Assembly (NCBI GenBank): GCA_903813345.2
Contig: CAIIXF020000011.1
Location: forward strand, 32,048,166 to 32,112,165
DNA from: Owenia fusiformis
Lineage: Eukaryota; Annelida; Polychaeta; Sabellida; Oweniidae
Reading direction: 5' to 3'
DNA length: 64,000 nucleotides
The notes beneath the pieces were generated by a model that worked only from the letters and a program-made list of their open reading frames with translations, was not told the DNA's origin and did no database searches. The position numbers and the translations under genes were made by a program. Shown here one piece after another: positions 25,401 to 34,990 of the stretch; the first letter of the stretch is position 1; the number at the start of each line of letters is the position of its first letter.

Positions 25401-28400
25401 TAAAAATAGTTTTAGCCATTTTTTGAAACAAAGTTGACTTCGAAAAAAATTTATTGGTCTTTTGATTTTGAAATATTTGAATTTCCCGCCAATTTAGCAG
25501 CAAATGTCAAATGACTTTCAAATCATCAAGATAGAAAAAGTAACATCATTTCAAACAAAAGTTTCACGTATCACATTTTCTTAACATTGGGACTTGGGAG
25601 AGGCAATAAGTCAAAGTATTTAAAGCTTTATTTGGAGCATTTAATGAATTAATATATACACTCATATTGCCATGCGTAGTAACGTCATGTCGCTTGAAAA
25701 CATTGCAAAAAGAATAACGGGAGTCGGTGATCCTTGTGGAATAATTTGATCTTCAATTTGGCGTTACATTGTCTTTAGAATAATCAGAAGTCTCTCCTTG
25801 GTGTTATCAAAGCGTTGGAAACGTAATTCCGATTTGGGATATCCTTCAAAATTACATCCCACATCAATTACGGATCATACTGCTGGTCTAGCATTCTTCG
25901 TTCGAACAATTTTTATCGATGGACATGATTTGAATAACGCCATCACTCTGGGAAATGACGAGAGCTGGACCATGCCTATAAATTGATTGATTCGATGTGT
26001 TTTCCCCTTGAAAGTAAGTTAATGGATTCAGCCAATCTGGACGCTATATCATCATGTGTGTTCATCTCCGGGGACAGTACGTAATGAAAGTAAGATTTAT
26101 TCAACAGAAAATAAATTGCGATTGCGATTGTGTCGCAAGGCCTAGCCATTAGTTCCGTTTTATTTATTTTTTCTATTCATTTTAAAATCTATTGCGAATC
26201 ATAAATAAAATGAACAACCTGGATTTTTATCAACTTGTCCGGATTTTCCATATTATCTTGTAATGATTGATATTATGAACGTCATGCGCAAACATGGTCC
26301 AAAGTTGTCTCATTCGCCTCTCCCAACTTCCTTATTTGGGCATTTCAATACCCGCAATGGAAATGTAAAAATGTCAGTGTAAATAATAAGAAATGATAAG
26401 CTTTAAATCCGTACAAAAATTCGGCGAAAATAGACCATCCACATCATACTCGAATGGAATTTTCTATGGAATGATTTTTGGATAAATCAGTTTTAGATGG
26501 AAAGTTTTGAATACCGGTTTCGTAAATATAGGTCGTATAGTTCTTGTTTCCAGATACGTATACAATATGAGAGTGTAAATTCTTTTCATAATCTACCATT
26601 AGTAAGCCAGAATGATTCAGGACAAATATAGGTCCCATGGTATTTATTTCAGAATGCGATTGCCATATGGGATGTGGATTGTTCTTCATATATCTGCCAT
26701 TAAAGCAAGCCAGAATGATTTAAGAGAAATATGTGTTTCAACGTTTTTGTTTGAAGTTTCGAGTTTAAGAGAAATATAGGTCAACATTCTTGTTTCAGAA
26801 TACGGGTGTCATACGAGAGGCTGATTCTACATTACATCGAACCCAACCAGTTCTTAGACTCAATAGAGTACGAGGTGAACAACTCCGATGATTCAACTAA
26901 GGACACATTCCAAGTATGTGAATTAATTGTGTTGTTATTGTTGCCCATTGTTTTAATAAGCAAAGCAGTAAATGAGTCCCTCGGTCTTGCTGTAAGTTGT
27001 GCATGGAATTAATTAGTCGGATAATTTTAATGACTTAAAACTTAGTCCATACTAATTATTAATCTGTATTGTCTCTTCCTAGAACACACAAATTCAAAAT
27101 AATACTTGATGAGGCGAAATTAAAAGGCAAGATGCGCTCATACGAATTGACAGTACGTGGAACCGATGAATTGTTTCTCTGATTACATATCTCTGTCATT
27201 TGTCAAAAATGTACCTGTCAACCTGTAATTTGTTCTCGAAAGAATACAACAAAAATAGGGGGGGGGGGTTAAGTTACACGTTTTTAAAGAACCTAAACGT
27301 GAGCGTGTACTACAAGTATTTCGGCCCCCAGGGATTACTGTTCCGCGTTCAATTCACTTTCACAGGCACCTAAATACAATTATTTGCCCTATATCTTTAC
27401 ACTCAATCGGCCAAGCAAACACTGCAAATGAGAGAACTAATCCAAATTGGACCATAATTCTACACGTTCGCGTACACGTTATTTTAAAAACGTGTAATTA
27501 ACCGCAAAAAATAATATGAAAATCTATATTGTTATGAAAACAATCTTAAAAACGTTGTTAGTATCTATCTGCTATAAAGTTTGTATAAACTACTAATTTA
27601 AAAAAGACTAACAATGTTGATGGAGAAACCCCCCCCCCCGAATTAATCTACCGGTTTTCAATAAGGGTTGACAAGTATGATAAAGAAGCTAGAGCAGACA
27701 TTTAATTTATAAGTTCATCTTATGCGTCTCTAGCTAGAATTACAGCCAAGCCTTTGATCTCTTCCTTTATCGTTTTCTCATTGCTGCTCATCTGCCATTC
27801 TCTGATCGTCTGGTTCTCTACAATCGAGTTTTCTATGAGCCACATGGGACTTTGTCAAGTACATTAATAATACCGTGATTATTCAAAAGCAATTTCAACA
27901 AGATTCTATTGTCCGTCTCATAATGATATGTTCCTTTTTATGTAGCCAAGGTGCTCTCTGTAAGTCATAATTCCAACACGAACCTTTGAATTTTACACTT
28001 ACCATGGTATTTTGGTTGATCCTTTTTCAAATGAGTTGATCTTTTTTGCTAATAGGTGTCTCTCACTGCTGAAGAACCGTGTCTAATATATACCTGGCCC
28101 TCTGGGGCCCTCAATGACCACTTAAAAGCCAACCCATTCCTGGGAGCACTTCTCAACAAAATCCTTGGTAAAGACATCACTATGAAACTATATCAGGTAA
28201 GTTTATGTGTAACTTATCTTTTTATTCAAGGTCGGCAGAGCGGATATATAGCTTTGGTGAATTTGTGCATGACATCAGTATGTAATAGTAAAATGTCTCT
28301 GTCAATTAACAGTTTGCAGTTATGCCTAGGACCTAAGTAAATCAGTCAGATTTCATTTTTTACTAAACTAAATTAGAATCTGATGAGATACTATAACTTC

Positions 28401-29896
28401 AGGCCTATTAACCATTCTATTTCTTTAGATTTCTCTTCATTTCAGCCTACTTTAAGTTTTAACATTAGTTTAATGCACTCACTTAAACAGGAAAATTGAT
28501 TTACATGCTATATTTCCCTAACAAATATTTCTAGGTGCAATACATGATGGCCAATCCAGAGTCCATGCGTTTGGTGCAGAGGAGGAACTCATCCATGGTG
28601 AATGTACGCAGTGCCATCTTTAGACGCAATAGTGTACTTCCTCCCCAATTAGGTAATGTAAACTAGGATCTTTATTTACACTTTCATTTATCAATAGCAA
28701 TCACCCCCGGGCAATCACCTAACCATAATATCTCAGATCTACTTTTTTGTGAAAAGTATTTAACTCCCATCTTTAGGTTAATTTTTGATTATAAAACTTC
28801 AACTTCATCTATCAACATATTTCATATTACTAAAATGTGGAACAGCGTTAGAACAGCGTTTGCACAAAAAACAAAGAATCACAATGTACTGTTGCACCAT
28901 AGACTACAGAGTAAATATTTATCTCAGAAACAAATCTCTCTGAAATCACTCCAAGAGTAATAGCTAATTCCATCCTTTGCTTTTTCTTTATCTCATCTTC
29001 AAAGTTTAATGTTTACCACTGATCTCTTGGAAGTCACTTGCAAAAACAAGTTTCAATACACACCATTCCTTTACGTCTTTTAGGTATTGACTTATGTATC
29101 TTCGAGGCCCTGCTAAAAATAAAAGTAATCTAGGCTAAGAAGGATATGTAATCGTGACTTTAACATTGTTTGCACGATGAATAACAAAATGCTTAAAAAG
29201 TCCTACCTTAGAAAGACTTTAAAACATGCCGCATCGCATGATGATCATAGACTATATTTGTTGTATTCTTTTATTTTCATTCTTCCAGGCAACTTTATAG
29301 AAGAAGATGAAACATTTCCCTCAACACCTGACACTCTCCACCAGAATTCCAACAACCACCAGAGCCATCTTTCATTCCCAATAGACACTAATGATTTGAA
29401 ATGTCAACCCTCCACAAGAGTCTCATTTGCAATATCTGTTGATTCAATCAGCTCACAGGGTACAACTGACGATGAGAATATTATAAGTAATGGTGTCATT
29501 GATGATCCTAAGCATTACACCTTTGGTGATGATCCAAAGCCTGACAGAAATTCTCAAAATCCTTCACATTATAGTAATTGTATTGAACTTAAACATTACA
29601 GCCATTGTAATGATCCTAAGGATAACAGGGATTCTGATGATCTTCAACATTGTGAATGTGATGATCCCCAACATCATGATTGTCACGACCCTAAACATTA
29701 CAAAGATCATGATGACTCTAATGATTACAGAGATTCTGATGATCCTCAATATTACAATTGTGATGATTCTCAGCATTTTGTTTTCAGTGATCCTCAGCAT
29801 TTTGATTGTGATCATCCACATAACACTGACAGTGATGATTCTCAAAATTACATGGATAGTGACCTTGAATCTGACAAGGGATCAATCCAAGGATGA
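18864..29896 (+). CDS. POPDC: Popeye-domain (POPDC/BVES-like) membrane protein, 5 exons, 511 aa
   Basis: Coding exons 18864-19417, 26799-26913, 28056-28196, 28535-28652 and 29289-29896 join in frame across GT/AG introns. The start is fixed by an in-frame TAA nine bases upstream. The family are three-pass membrane proteins with a cytosolic cAMP-binding Popeye domain, acting in muscle and heart excitability and membrane trafficking. Visible here: a short outside N-terminus with two N-glycosylation sequons (NLT 24, NGS 30), CYDW at 38-41, membrane helices about 46-64, 72-94 and 100-121, and the Popeye domain from about 128 to 270 including GKDITMKLY. The phosphate-binding motif, DSPE in vertebrates, reads DSIE (205-208); the partner FQV is present as FQVSL (222-226). 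Vertebrate members are about 350-360 residues; the extra length is an Asp/His-rich repeat tail. Identification is strong; orthology to a particular POPDC is not resolved. Confidence 0.93.
19418..20067. other. Popeye intron 1, left part, with small palindrome
   Basis: Intronic sequence. A 31-bp near-perfect palindrome at 19758-19788 has arms AGCGGGCAGATAT, and a direct partial copy of the same arm sits at 19726-19740. Confidence 0.6.
20068..20203. mobile_element. 136-bp foldback with ~55-bp arms
   Basis: The left arm begins ATCCTATAGTCGGTTCAGG, the right arm ends CCTGAACCTCATATAGGAT, and the arms match with few differences. The loop holds CTCGGGACCTACGGCCCTCGG-type sequence, also a local palindrome. 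Confidence 0.75.
20935..20997. repeat. (GTCC/GTCT) simple repeat
   Basis: Alternating GTCCGTCT/GTCTGTCC units sit immediately after the terminal hairpin of the 20,887-22,380 element. Confidence 0.9.
21472..22330. repeat. 162-bp tandem repeat core
   Basis: GCCATTTTGGATTTT-type sequence begins near 21472, 21634, 21797, 21959, 22120 and 22282, giving a steady spacing of 161-163 bp. Each unit contains CAATTTCAAATTTTCAGGG and GTAAAGTCTTGTCTA. Two more diverged units may precede it (near 21108 and 21253). Confidence 0.85.
22644..23234. mobile_element. TTAA-flanked MITE, arms ~210 bp
   Basis: TTAA at 22644-22647 and 23231-23234 encloses inverted ends beginning AGGAATATTCCTTGCCA. The arms continue inward for about 210 bp, through TATGGTAGCTATAA and the GAAGTGATGTCATC region. 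The TTAA target and long arms suggest a piggyBac-mobilised non-autonomous element. No transposase is present. Confidence 0.75.
23235..24186. other. Popeye intron 1, no feature seen
   Basis: A 92-codon frame at 23324-23602 and others on both strands have no domain or splice support. I treat the stretch as intron. Confidence 0.5.
24187..24635. mobile_element. 449-bp foldback, perfect 24-bp ends
   Basis: TTATAACATACCTATGATGA (first 20 of 24 bases) at the left is repeated exactly inverted at 24612-24635. A second inverted pair sits inside (AGGATTGG near 24320 and CCAATCCT near 24491; CGATATTCT near 24346 and AGAATATCG near 24464). Confidence 0.7.
24641..24753. mobile_element. 113-bp palindromic element
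   Basis: Arms of about 32 bp begin TTATGTCACTATCGTGGCA and end TGCCACGATAGTGACATAA, with essentially full pairing. The element lies five bases after the previous foldback. Confidence 0.75.
24760..24947. repeat. two further short palindromes
   Basis: 24760-24798: AATATTGGACC pairs with GGTCCAATATT around a GAGGGCCGAAGGCTC loop. 24913-24947: ATTGCCGGTCA pairs with TGACCGGCAAT. Both stand in the same palindrome cluster. Confidence 0.65.
24948..26798. other. Popeye intron 1, right part
   Basis: AT-rich intron with no supported exon. The acceptor for exon 2 is at its right end. A short direct echo (AAGCCAGAATGATT near 26605 and 26707) is present. Confidence 0.55.
26799..26913 (+). CDS. POPDC: Popeye gene coding exon 2
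   Basis: The acceptor TTTCAG restores the Lys codon split by intron 1. The exon carries the cAMP phosphate-binding region FLDSIEY and ends after FQ at a GTATGT donor in phase 0. Confidence 0.9.
26914..28055. other. Popeye intron 2 with an inverted repeat
   Basis: GTTAAGTTACACGTTTTTAAA at 27268-27288 pairs with TTTAAAAACGTGTAATTAACC near 27482-27502, with weaker pairing further in. G11 and C11 homopolymers lie nearby (about 27258 and 27632). No exon is seen. Confidence 0.55.
28056..28196 (+). CDS. POPDC: Popeye gene coding exon 3
   Basis: The acceptor AATAG opens 47 codons beginning VSLTAEEP and ending GKDITMKLYQ, the most conserved end of the Popeye domain. The donor is GTAAGT, phase 0. Confidence 0.93.
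28535..28652 (+). CDS. POPDC: Popeye gene coding exon 4
   Basis: The acceptor TTTCTAG opens 39 codons plus one base. The product is basic and Ser/Asn-rich (RLVQRRNSS, FRRNS), with two RRNS-type sites that look like basophilic-kinase targets. It ends at a GTAATG donor, phase 1. Confidence 0.85.
29289..29896 (+). CDS. POPDC: Popeye gene coding exon 5 (repeat tail)
   Basis: The acceptor CTTCCAG continues the frame as GNFIEEDETF, an acidic stretch typical of the post-domain region. It then enters a low-complexity tail of degenerate DDPxHY units and stops with TGA at 29894. The tail has no counterpart I know in vertebrate family members. Confidence 0.85.
29500..29860 (+). repeat. coding minisatellite in Popeye exon 5
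   Basis: Degenerate GATGATCCTCAACATTACA-type units repeat about a dozen times in frame, giving DDPxHY and DSDD peptide motifs. The other frames stay open as well, which is expected for a repeat of this kind. Confidence 0.75.
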
Positions 29897-30061
29897 AACA
29901 CTCCTTAAATGTATATGGTGTATAGGCTTTCTGGCTAAAAGTTTCTCATAAAATTTCTTCATATTTTTTTGCTAGATCACACACCTTTCCCTGTTAATGA
30001 AACACAAGTTTTTGAAATTGTGATGAACAAATGGGTGCAGTGAATGCTGTAATGAGGATTA

Positions 30062-30067
30062 AATAAA
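30062..30067 (+). terminator. candidate poly(A) signal, Popeye gene
   Basis: AATAAA lies about 165 bases after the Popeye stop codon. It is the first canonical hexamer downstream, but usage is unproven. Confidence 0.45.
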
Positions 30068-30650
30068 AACAAAAGGAGTCCCCTCAAATTAAGGCAATCC
30101 TTGAGGTTGTGCCTTTAAACTAGTTTTTATATCACTTATCCAATTGTTTAAATCTGTGGAATATTTTTTATGGGTTTTAAATGTATAAGAAGCTTTCATA
30201 ATTGTTTATCTTGATGATAGTGACAGGAGCTTTAAAACTGAAATCAATATGGCACACAAGTGAAGGAATCTGAATAGTACTATTGCACCCTAATCCTAGA
30301 ATTTGATTTGATAAATTGAAGAAAAATCAATTAAGATAGAGAACTGTACCATCTATAATGTAAAAAATATCTAACTGTCATTATCACTTGCACAATTTAC
30401 TTTTATTTAGAACCCCTCTAAGAGCTTTTAAAAGTGAGTAAACACAGGGGAATATACAGTGTCACCCCTTCTTTTACATCTAGTAGTTATGCAAGTGTTT
30501 TTAAAGTGAAGCTTTAAAGATGAGGTCCAAAAATGGTATAATTAAGCCTCCAAATAGCTTATATTTGCTACTCCTGGTTTAGCTCCTCACTATGTCATTG
30601 TATAATGTAGAGTAGTGTAAAAGAGGCCTGCAAGTACATAACCTGAGCTC

Positions 30651-31188
30651 CTTGCAAGACTCAAATCTTGCAAGACTCTTACAAGACTCAACTCTTGAGA
30701 CTCAACTCTTGCAGGACTCAACTCTTGCGAAACTCAATTGTTGCAAGACTCAACTCTTGCAGAACTCAACTCTTGAAAGACTAAATTCTTACATGACTCA
30801 ACTCTTGCGAGATTTAATTATTACAGGACTCAACTCTTACAAGACTCAACTCTTGAAAGACTAAATTCTTGCAGGACTCAACTCTTGCAGAACTCAACTC
30901 TTGCAGGACTCAACTCTTACAAGACTCAACTCTTGAAAGACTAAATTCTTACAGGACTCAACTCTGGTAGAACTCAACTCTTGCAAGACTCAACTCTTAC
31001 AAGACTCAACTCTTGAAAGACTAAATTCTTACAGGACTCAACTCTTGCAGAACTCAACTCTCACAAGACTCAATTCTTGAAAGACTAAATTCTTACAGGA
31101 CTCAACTCTGGCAGAACTCAACTCTTGCAAGACTCAACCTTTGCAGAACTCAACTCTTGCAAGGCTACACTTTTGCAAGACTCAACTG
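30651..31188. repeat. 15-16-bp minisatellite
   Basis: Units of the form GACTCAACTCTTGCA repeat for about 540 bp, with variants (TTGAAAGACTAAATTCTTACAG) arranged in a longer recurring order. It lies just after the Popeye gene. The 70-codon frame inside it is not a gene. Confidence 0.9.
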
Positions 31189-31737
31189 TTTACCAAATTC
31201 GTCTTCAAGTGGTCACCATTTGACCGTGTTGTTTGCTATTGTTTCCAATTTTGTACTGCAATATAAATCCACTGTGTGTTTTGTATGGAAATTCTTTTTT
31301 AACAGGCCCTGCTTAAATATGATAATAATAAAACAATGATTACAAATAATAAAATACTGTTTTATTTTCTCTTTAATCAAAATTTTCCTAGATGTTTTCC
31401 ATACTGCATTTTGCATAAAAATATTCAGTGAAAGTACAAATATACATCTTATGTTAAAAGACAACCAGTCCCTTTAATAGTACAAAGACACATTAAAATA
31501 TCAACCATAATCACAGTGACAACATGAAGTAATTACATAAGTGAATGATATTTGATATTCCTCATGAGATAAACTCCACTTTTGAAGTACCCTATGGTGG
31601 TACCCATGATTCCTTGCAACTAGATCAAAGAGAGGCGTCCTCTGATGAGTTGATCCTGTCTAGTTCTTAGAGTCATGGGATTGGGTGACTTTGTGACAGA
31701 TTTTGATTATGATGCAATGCTATTTACTGAATATACT

Positions 31738-31842
31738 TTAGTCTAGCTACAAGCTCCTGTGGCCCCCTCCCACTGCTTACTACGCAGCTGCTCAGTAATG
31801 AAGGGGGGGGGGGTCGCAAGGGCTTGTAGCTGGACTACATAT
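31738..31842. repeat. foldback, ~30-bp arms
   Basis: TAGTCTAGCTACAAGCTCC pairs with the inverted copy ending GGCTTGTAGCTGGACTA. The centre holds C-rich and G-run sequence, and the structure is MITE-like. Confidence 0.6.
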
Positions 31843-32139
31843 ATGGTACTTGAAGTTTAGTTCACAGTACAGAGCTTATGCACCTTTAAGTAACATTGCA
31901 CAGTCCCTAGAGAGGGAGAAAGGGGACTCTAGAGTCCTTATGTAAGACTACTTAAAGGGTCTTGTCAACACTAAAAATACTACTAAGCAATTTGTATAAT
32001 ATGATATCTTGGATTTTACCCTACAACCATCACTGATGATAAATGAGAAATGTACACTGAGAAAACATAGGTACATTTCATGACATTTTGTCATTTTCAT
32101 ATTTCAGGATTTTGACTATTGCAAAACTCCTGTCTCCCT

Positions 32140-32460
32140 TTTCATTTTATTAATGCACAACTCGCTTCATATTTTATTATTACACTGTCCCAGTTTTACA
32201 TTTCTTCAGTATTATTACACAACTTATTTAATTTTCATAACACAAAAAATGTTTCACATTTCATTTTATAATTACCATTCAATTGTTTCAAATTCTGTTA
32301 TTACCCAACCACTGTTTCACATTTTTTATAACACAATCAATGTTTCACATTTCATTCTATTATTACACAACCATTGTTTCACATTTATTATTACAGGCCA
32401 TTACACAACCATTGTTTCACATTTCAATTATTACACAACCCCTGCTCCACATTTCATATT
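32140..32460. repeat. ~30-bp minisatellite
   Basis: Degenerate units of ATTATTACACAACCATTG followed by TTTCACATTTC recur across 320 bp. The 104- and 72-codon frames here derive from the repeat. Confidence 0.75.
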
Positions 32461-34573
32461 GGGATAATCTCAGAATTTCTACATCAATACATAAGATTTA
32501 ATACTTATTTTGTAGAATATTAGAATGTAAATACTCATTACTTGAGTAAACTCAAAGCAATACTCACAGTTTGAGTAAACAAAAACATGGAAATATCAAC
32601 TTGTTGAGTCGAAACAAAAACATTTCTAGAGTACAAAACTTATACTGTTAAGTAGAAACCAGATGAAACTAACTTTATCAAGTAAAAAGTCTATGTCTAA
32701 TACATTATGCTCCTTCATATGAAAACTAAATTTCTTGAATAAATATTGATCAATTCTATGGATTTACATTTGCAATATCCATCTAGACATGTCTGCATTC
32801 TGGGATGTATAATAAACCCTTCATTCATGCCACTGCAATGATGAATAAATTTTCAAAATTAATTAAATTTCATTTCCATCTGGAGAAATCGTATTGTGTT
32901 CTTCATAAGATAACATACATGTAGGAATATATACATATGAGGCAGACAGATGACATTTGTAATTCAATTGTTTAGTTTAAGAGTATTGAGCTTTGAGCAT
33001 TAGGTCTAAATATTTTTGCCTGCAAATGTACAATGGTATAATGAGGTATAATAAGGCTAGGAGTAATTATTTGTTTGTTTAGCTTTAACATTGTTTTTGT
33101 ACAAGGGGATACAATTAGATTCTCTCTTTTATATCCCCAATTTTTGGAACGGATACTGCACACATGTTTAATTGACGAAATATGCTAGAATTCAATTTTT
33201 CATATATAATGTACTGTATGAAAACATGTACAATATTTTTTCTCCACTGATTCACTGATTGTGGTTGGGTCTTTAGCTCAAGCACAGTATATTTGTAAAT
33301 GTTCAGTATTTACATGGTCTCAGTGCCATGTAAAGTCTGAATGCCTAGATAGGGTTGAAGTTGAAGTTTTTAAGAACAAAGCACTTGAAATAGACAATTG
33401 TTCACCTATGTGTGGAATGTCTCTCTGGTTTTTCCTTCTTACACATTTTCTCCCTTAAACCCTTCATAATGTTGGACTTTTCAGCTTTGTTGTACAATTT
33501 GAGATTTCTACTTTATGTAGATTTATCTATTTTTCATTTATTCTTCTCCTTTGAGCTGTAATTTCTGATAGCAATGTGACCATCATAATACTTATTTCAA
33601 GGGAATGATCTATCTTAAGGTAGACAGGCACATGTTAAGGGCCTACTTAGAACAATGGGAAATCAACAGATATCATTAATAACTAGGTATGTTCTGCTCA
33701 TGATTTTTTCAATGTTACTTGTCATCAAACAGGCTTCATAGGTGAGGCAAAAACCTCACAAAAATTTTACAGAAAAATACTTTTTAACATTTTTTGACTA
33801 AATCTGTGAAAGTTATGTGCCACATAAGTAAAATGCCCCTTTAGCCTAATCTCTGTCTGTCATATCTAAATCCATTTGGACCTCAACTGCAGAACTGAAT
33901 TTGATTATTTCACTGCTATTCAATTCTGCATTGTTAACATTGACCCCCAAGTTATCTAATCATTACACATGTTCTATACAGGTACATGTATGTATTACAT
34001 ATGTCTCTAAGTCCAATACAGGTTAGTTATCTGTTCAGTGCAAGATTTCTTTGAAGAAAGATGACTGATCTCCAAGTTTTCTTTTTTATTAAACTTCTAA
34101 ATGGAAAGAAAACATGTCAAATTGAATTGAGAGAAATTCCTAAAATCATAAAATGAGGAGAAGACAATTCCAAAGGTTCACAATGTCAGCCAAAAAAGGC
34201 AAGAATATGGTTTGATTGAGGAGGTATTGAGATAATGTGTTAGGTGGTGCTAAACAGATTATTAACTTGTATGGGCCTAAGATTGAGTATTATGACAATT
34301 ACATAGACAGAATGTATTATTGCACTTTTTGACAAAACTTAAAATTAGTTAAAATCAATTTTGGCCCTAAACAGTACAATTCATATTCTTCCTGTATTTT
34401 CCAAATGTTGGAAAGTTTAAGGAATGTATAAATAAACATTTTCTAGACTAAAACCATATTTTGAAGAAAAATATATTACAATATGAAAATCATAATTCAT
34501 TCATAACTAGTGTAAATGTATTAAAAATATATAACTATGAAGTTTTTGGCATATGTGGAATTATTTCACTGGA
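32461..34573. other. intergenic and 3' UTR of the CUB/sushi gene
   Basis: No coding exon is seen. A minus-strand AATAAA (plus TTTATT, 34085-34090) lies about 480 bases past the stop of the CUB/sushi gene and could end its transcript. Confidence 0.5.
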
Positions 34574-34990
34574 TTAAGCAAGTGGAGTTTTTCTGTTAAA
34601 TGTTGGTGAATTATCTGGGTTTTCAGGGTCCAATCCATTGTTTATTATCCCTAATTGCAATTGCCCATTAATCTTAGGGAGTTCATTTGGGTCTAACATC
34701 AACGTTGCGGTGGATGTTCTTCTTGGTCTTTTATACATTGGGTTTTCAACTTGGGTTTCCCTTCTTCCCAAGCCCAGTCTCACAGGATGTTTTCTACGAT
34801 ACCATAAAAGATAAACAAGCAATATACCGATGCATATCGTTAAGACTGGAATCACGACTGCAGCGACTATGATTCCAGTGTTGGTCGGGGGCCCCTTGTT
34901 TTTCTCAGTTATTGGCACGTTTGTTGTAAATGTGATGACCTGGAACGTTACAGTTGAACTACCAAACAATGGTGTGGTCCCCCTGGTTGC
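34574..34990 (-). CDS. CUB/sushi gene exon 2 (membrane helix and tail)
   Basis: The acceptor TTTCCAG opens at Ala-Thr-Arg. It encodes the end of the stalk, the helix IIVAAVVIPVLTICIGILLV, the basic anchor and the tail, with stop at 34574-34576. A further small exon between the two cannot be excluded, since the phase is 0. Confidence 0.82.
   Translation of the reverse strand, partial: ATRGTTPLFGSSTVTFQVITFTTNVPITEKNKGPPTNTGIIVAAVVIPVLTICIGILLVYLLWYRRKHPVRLGLGRRETQVENPMYKRPRRTSTATLMLDPNELPKINGQLQLGIINNGLDPENPDNSPTFNRKTPLA

Noticed and set aside
29490-29951. 153-codon plus and 93-codon minus frames
   Set aside because: Other-frame readings of the exon 5 repeat; the Popeye frame is phase-linked to upstream exons.
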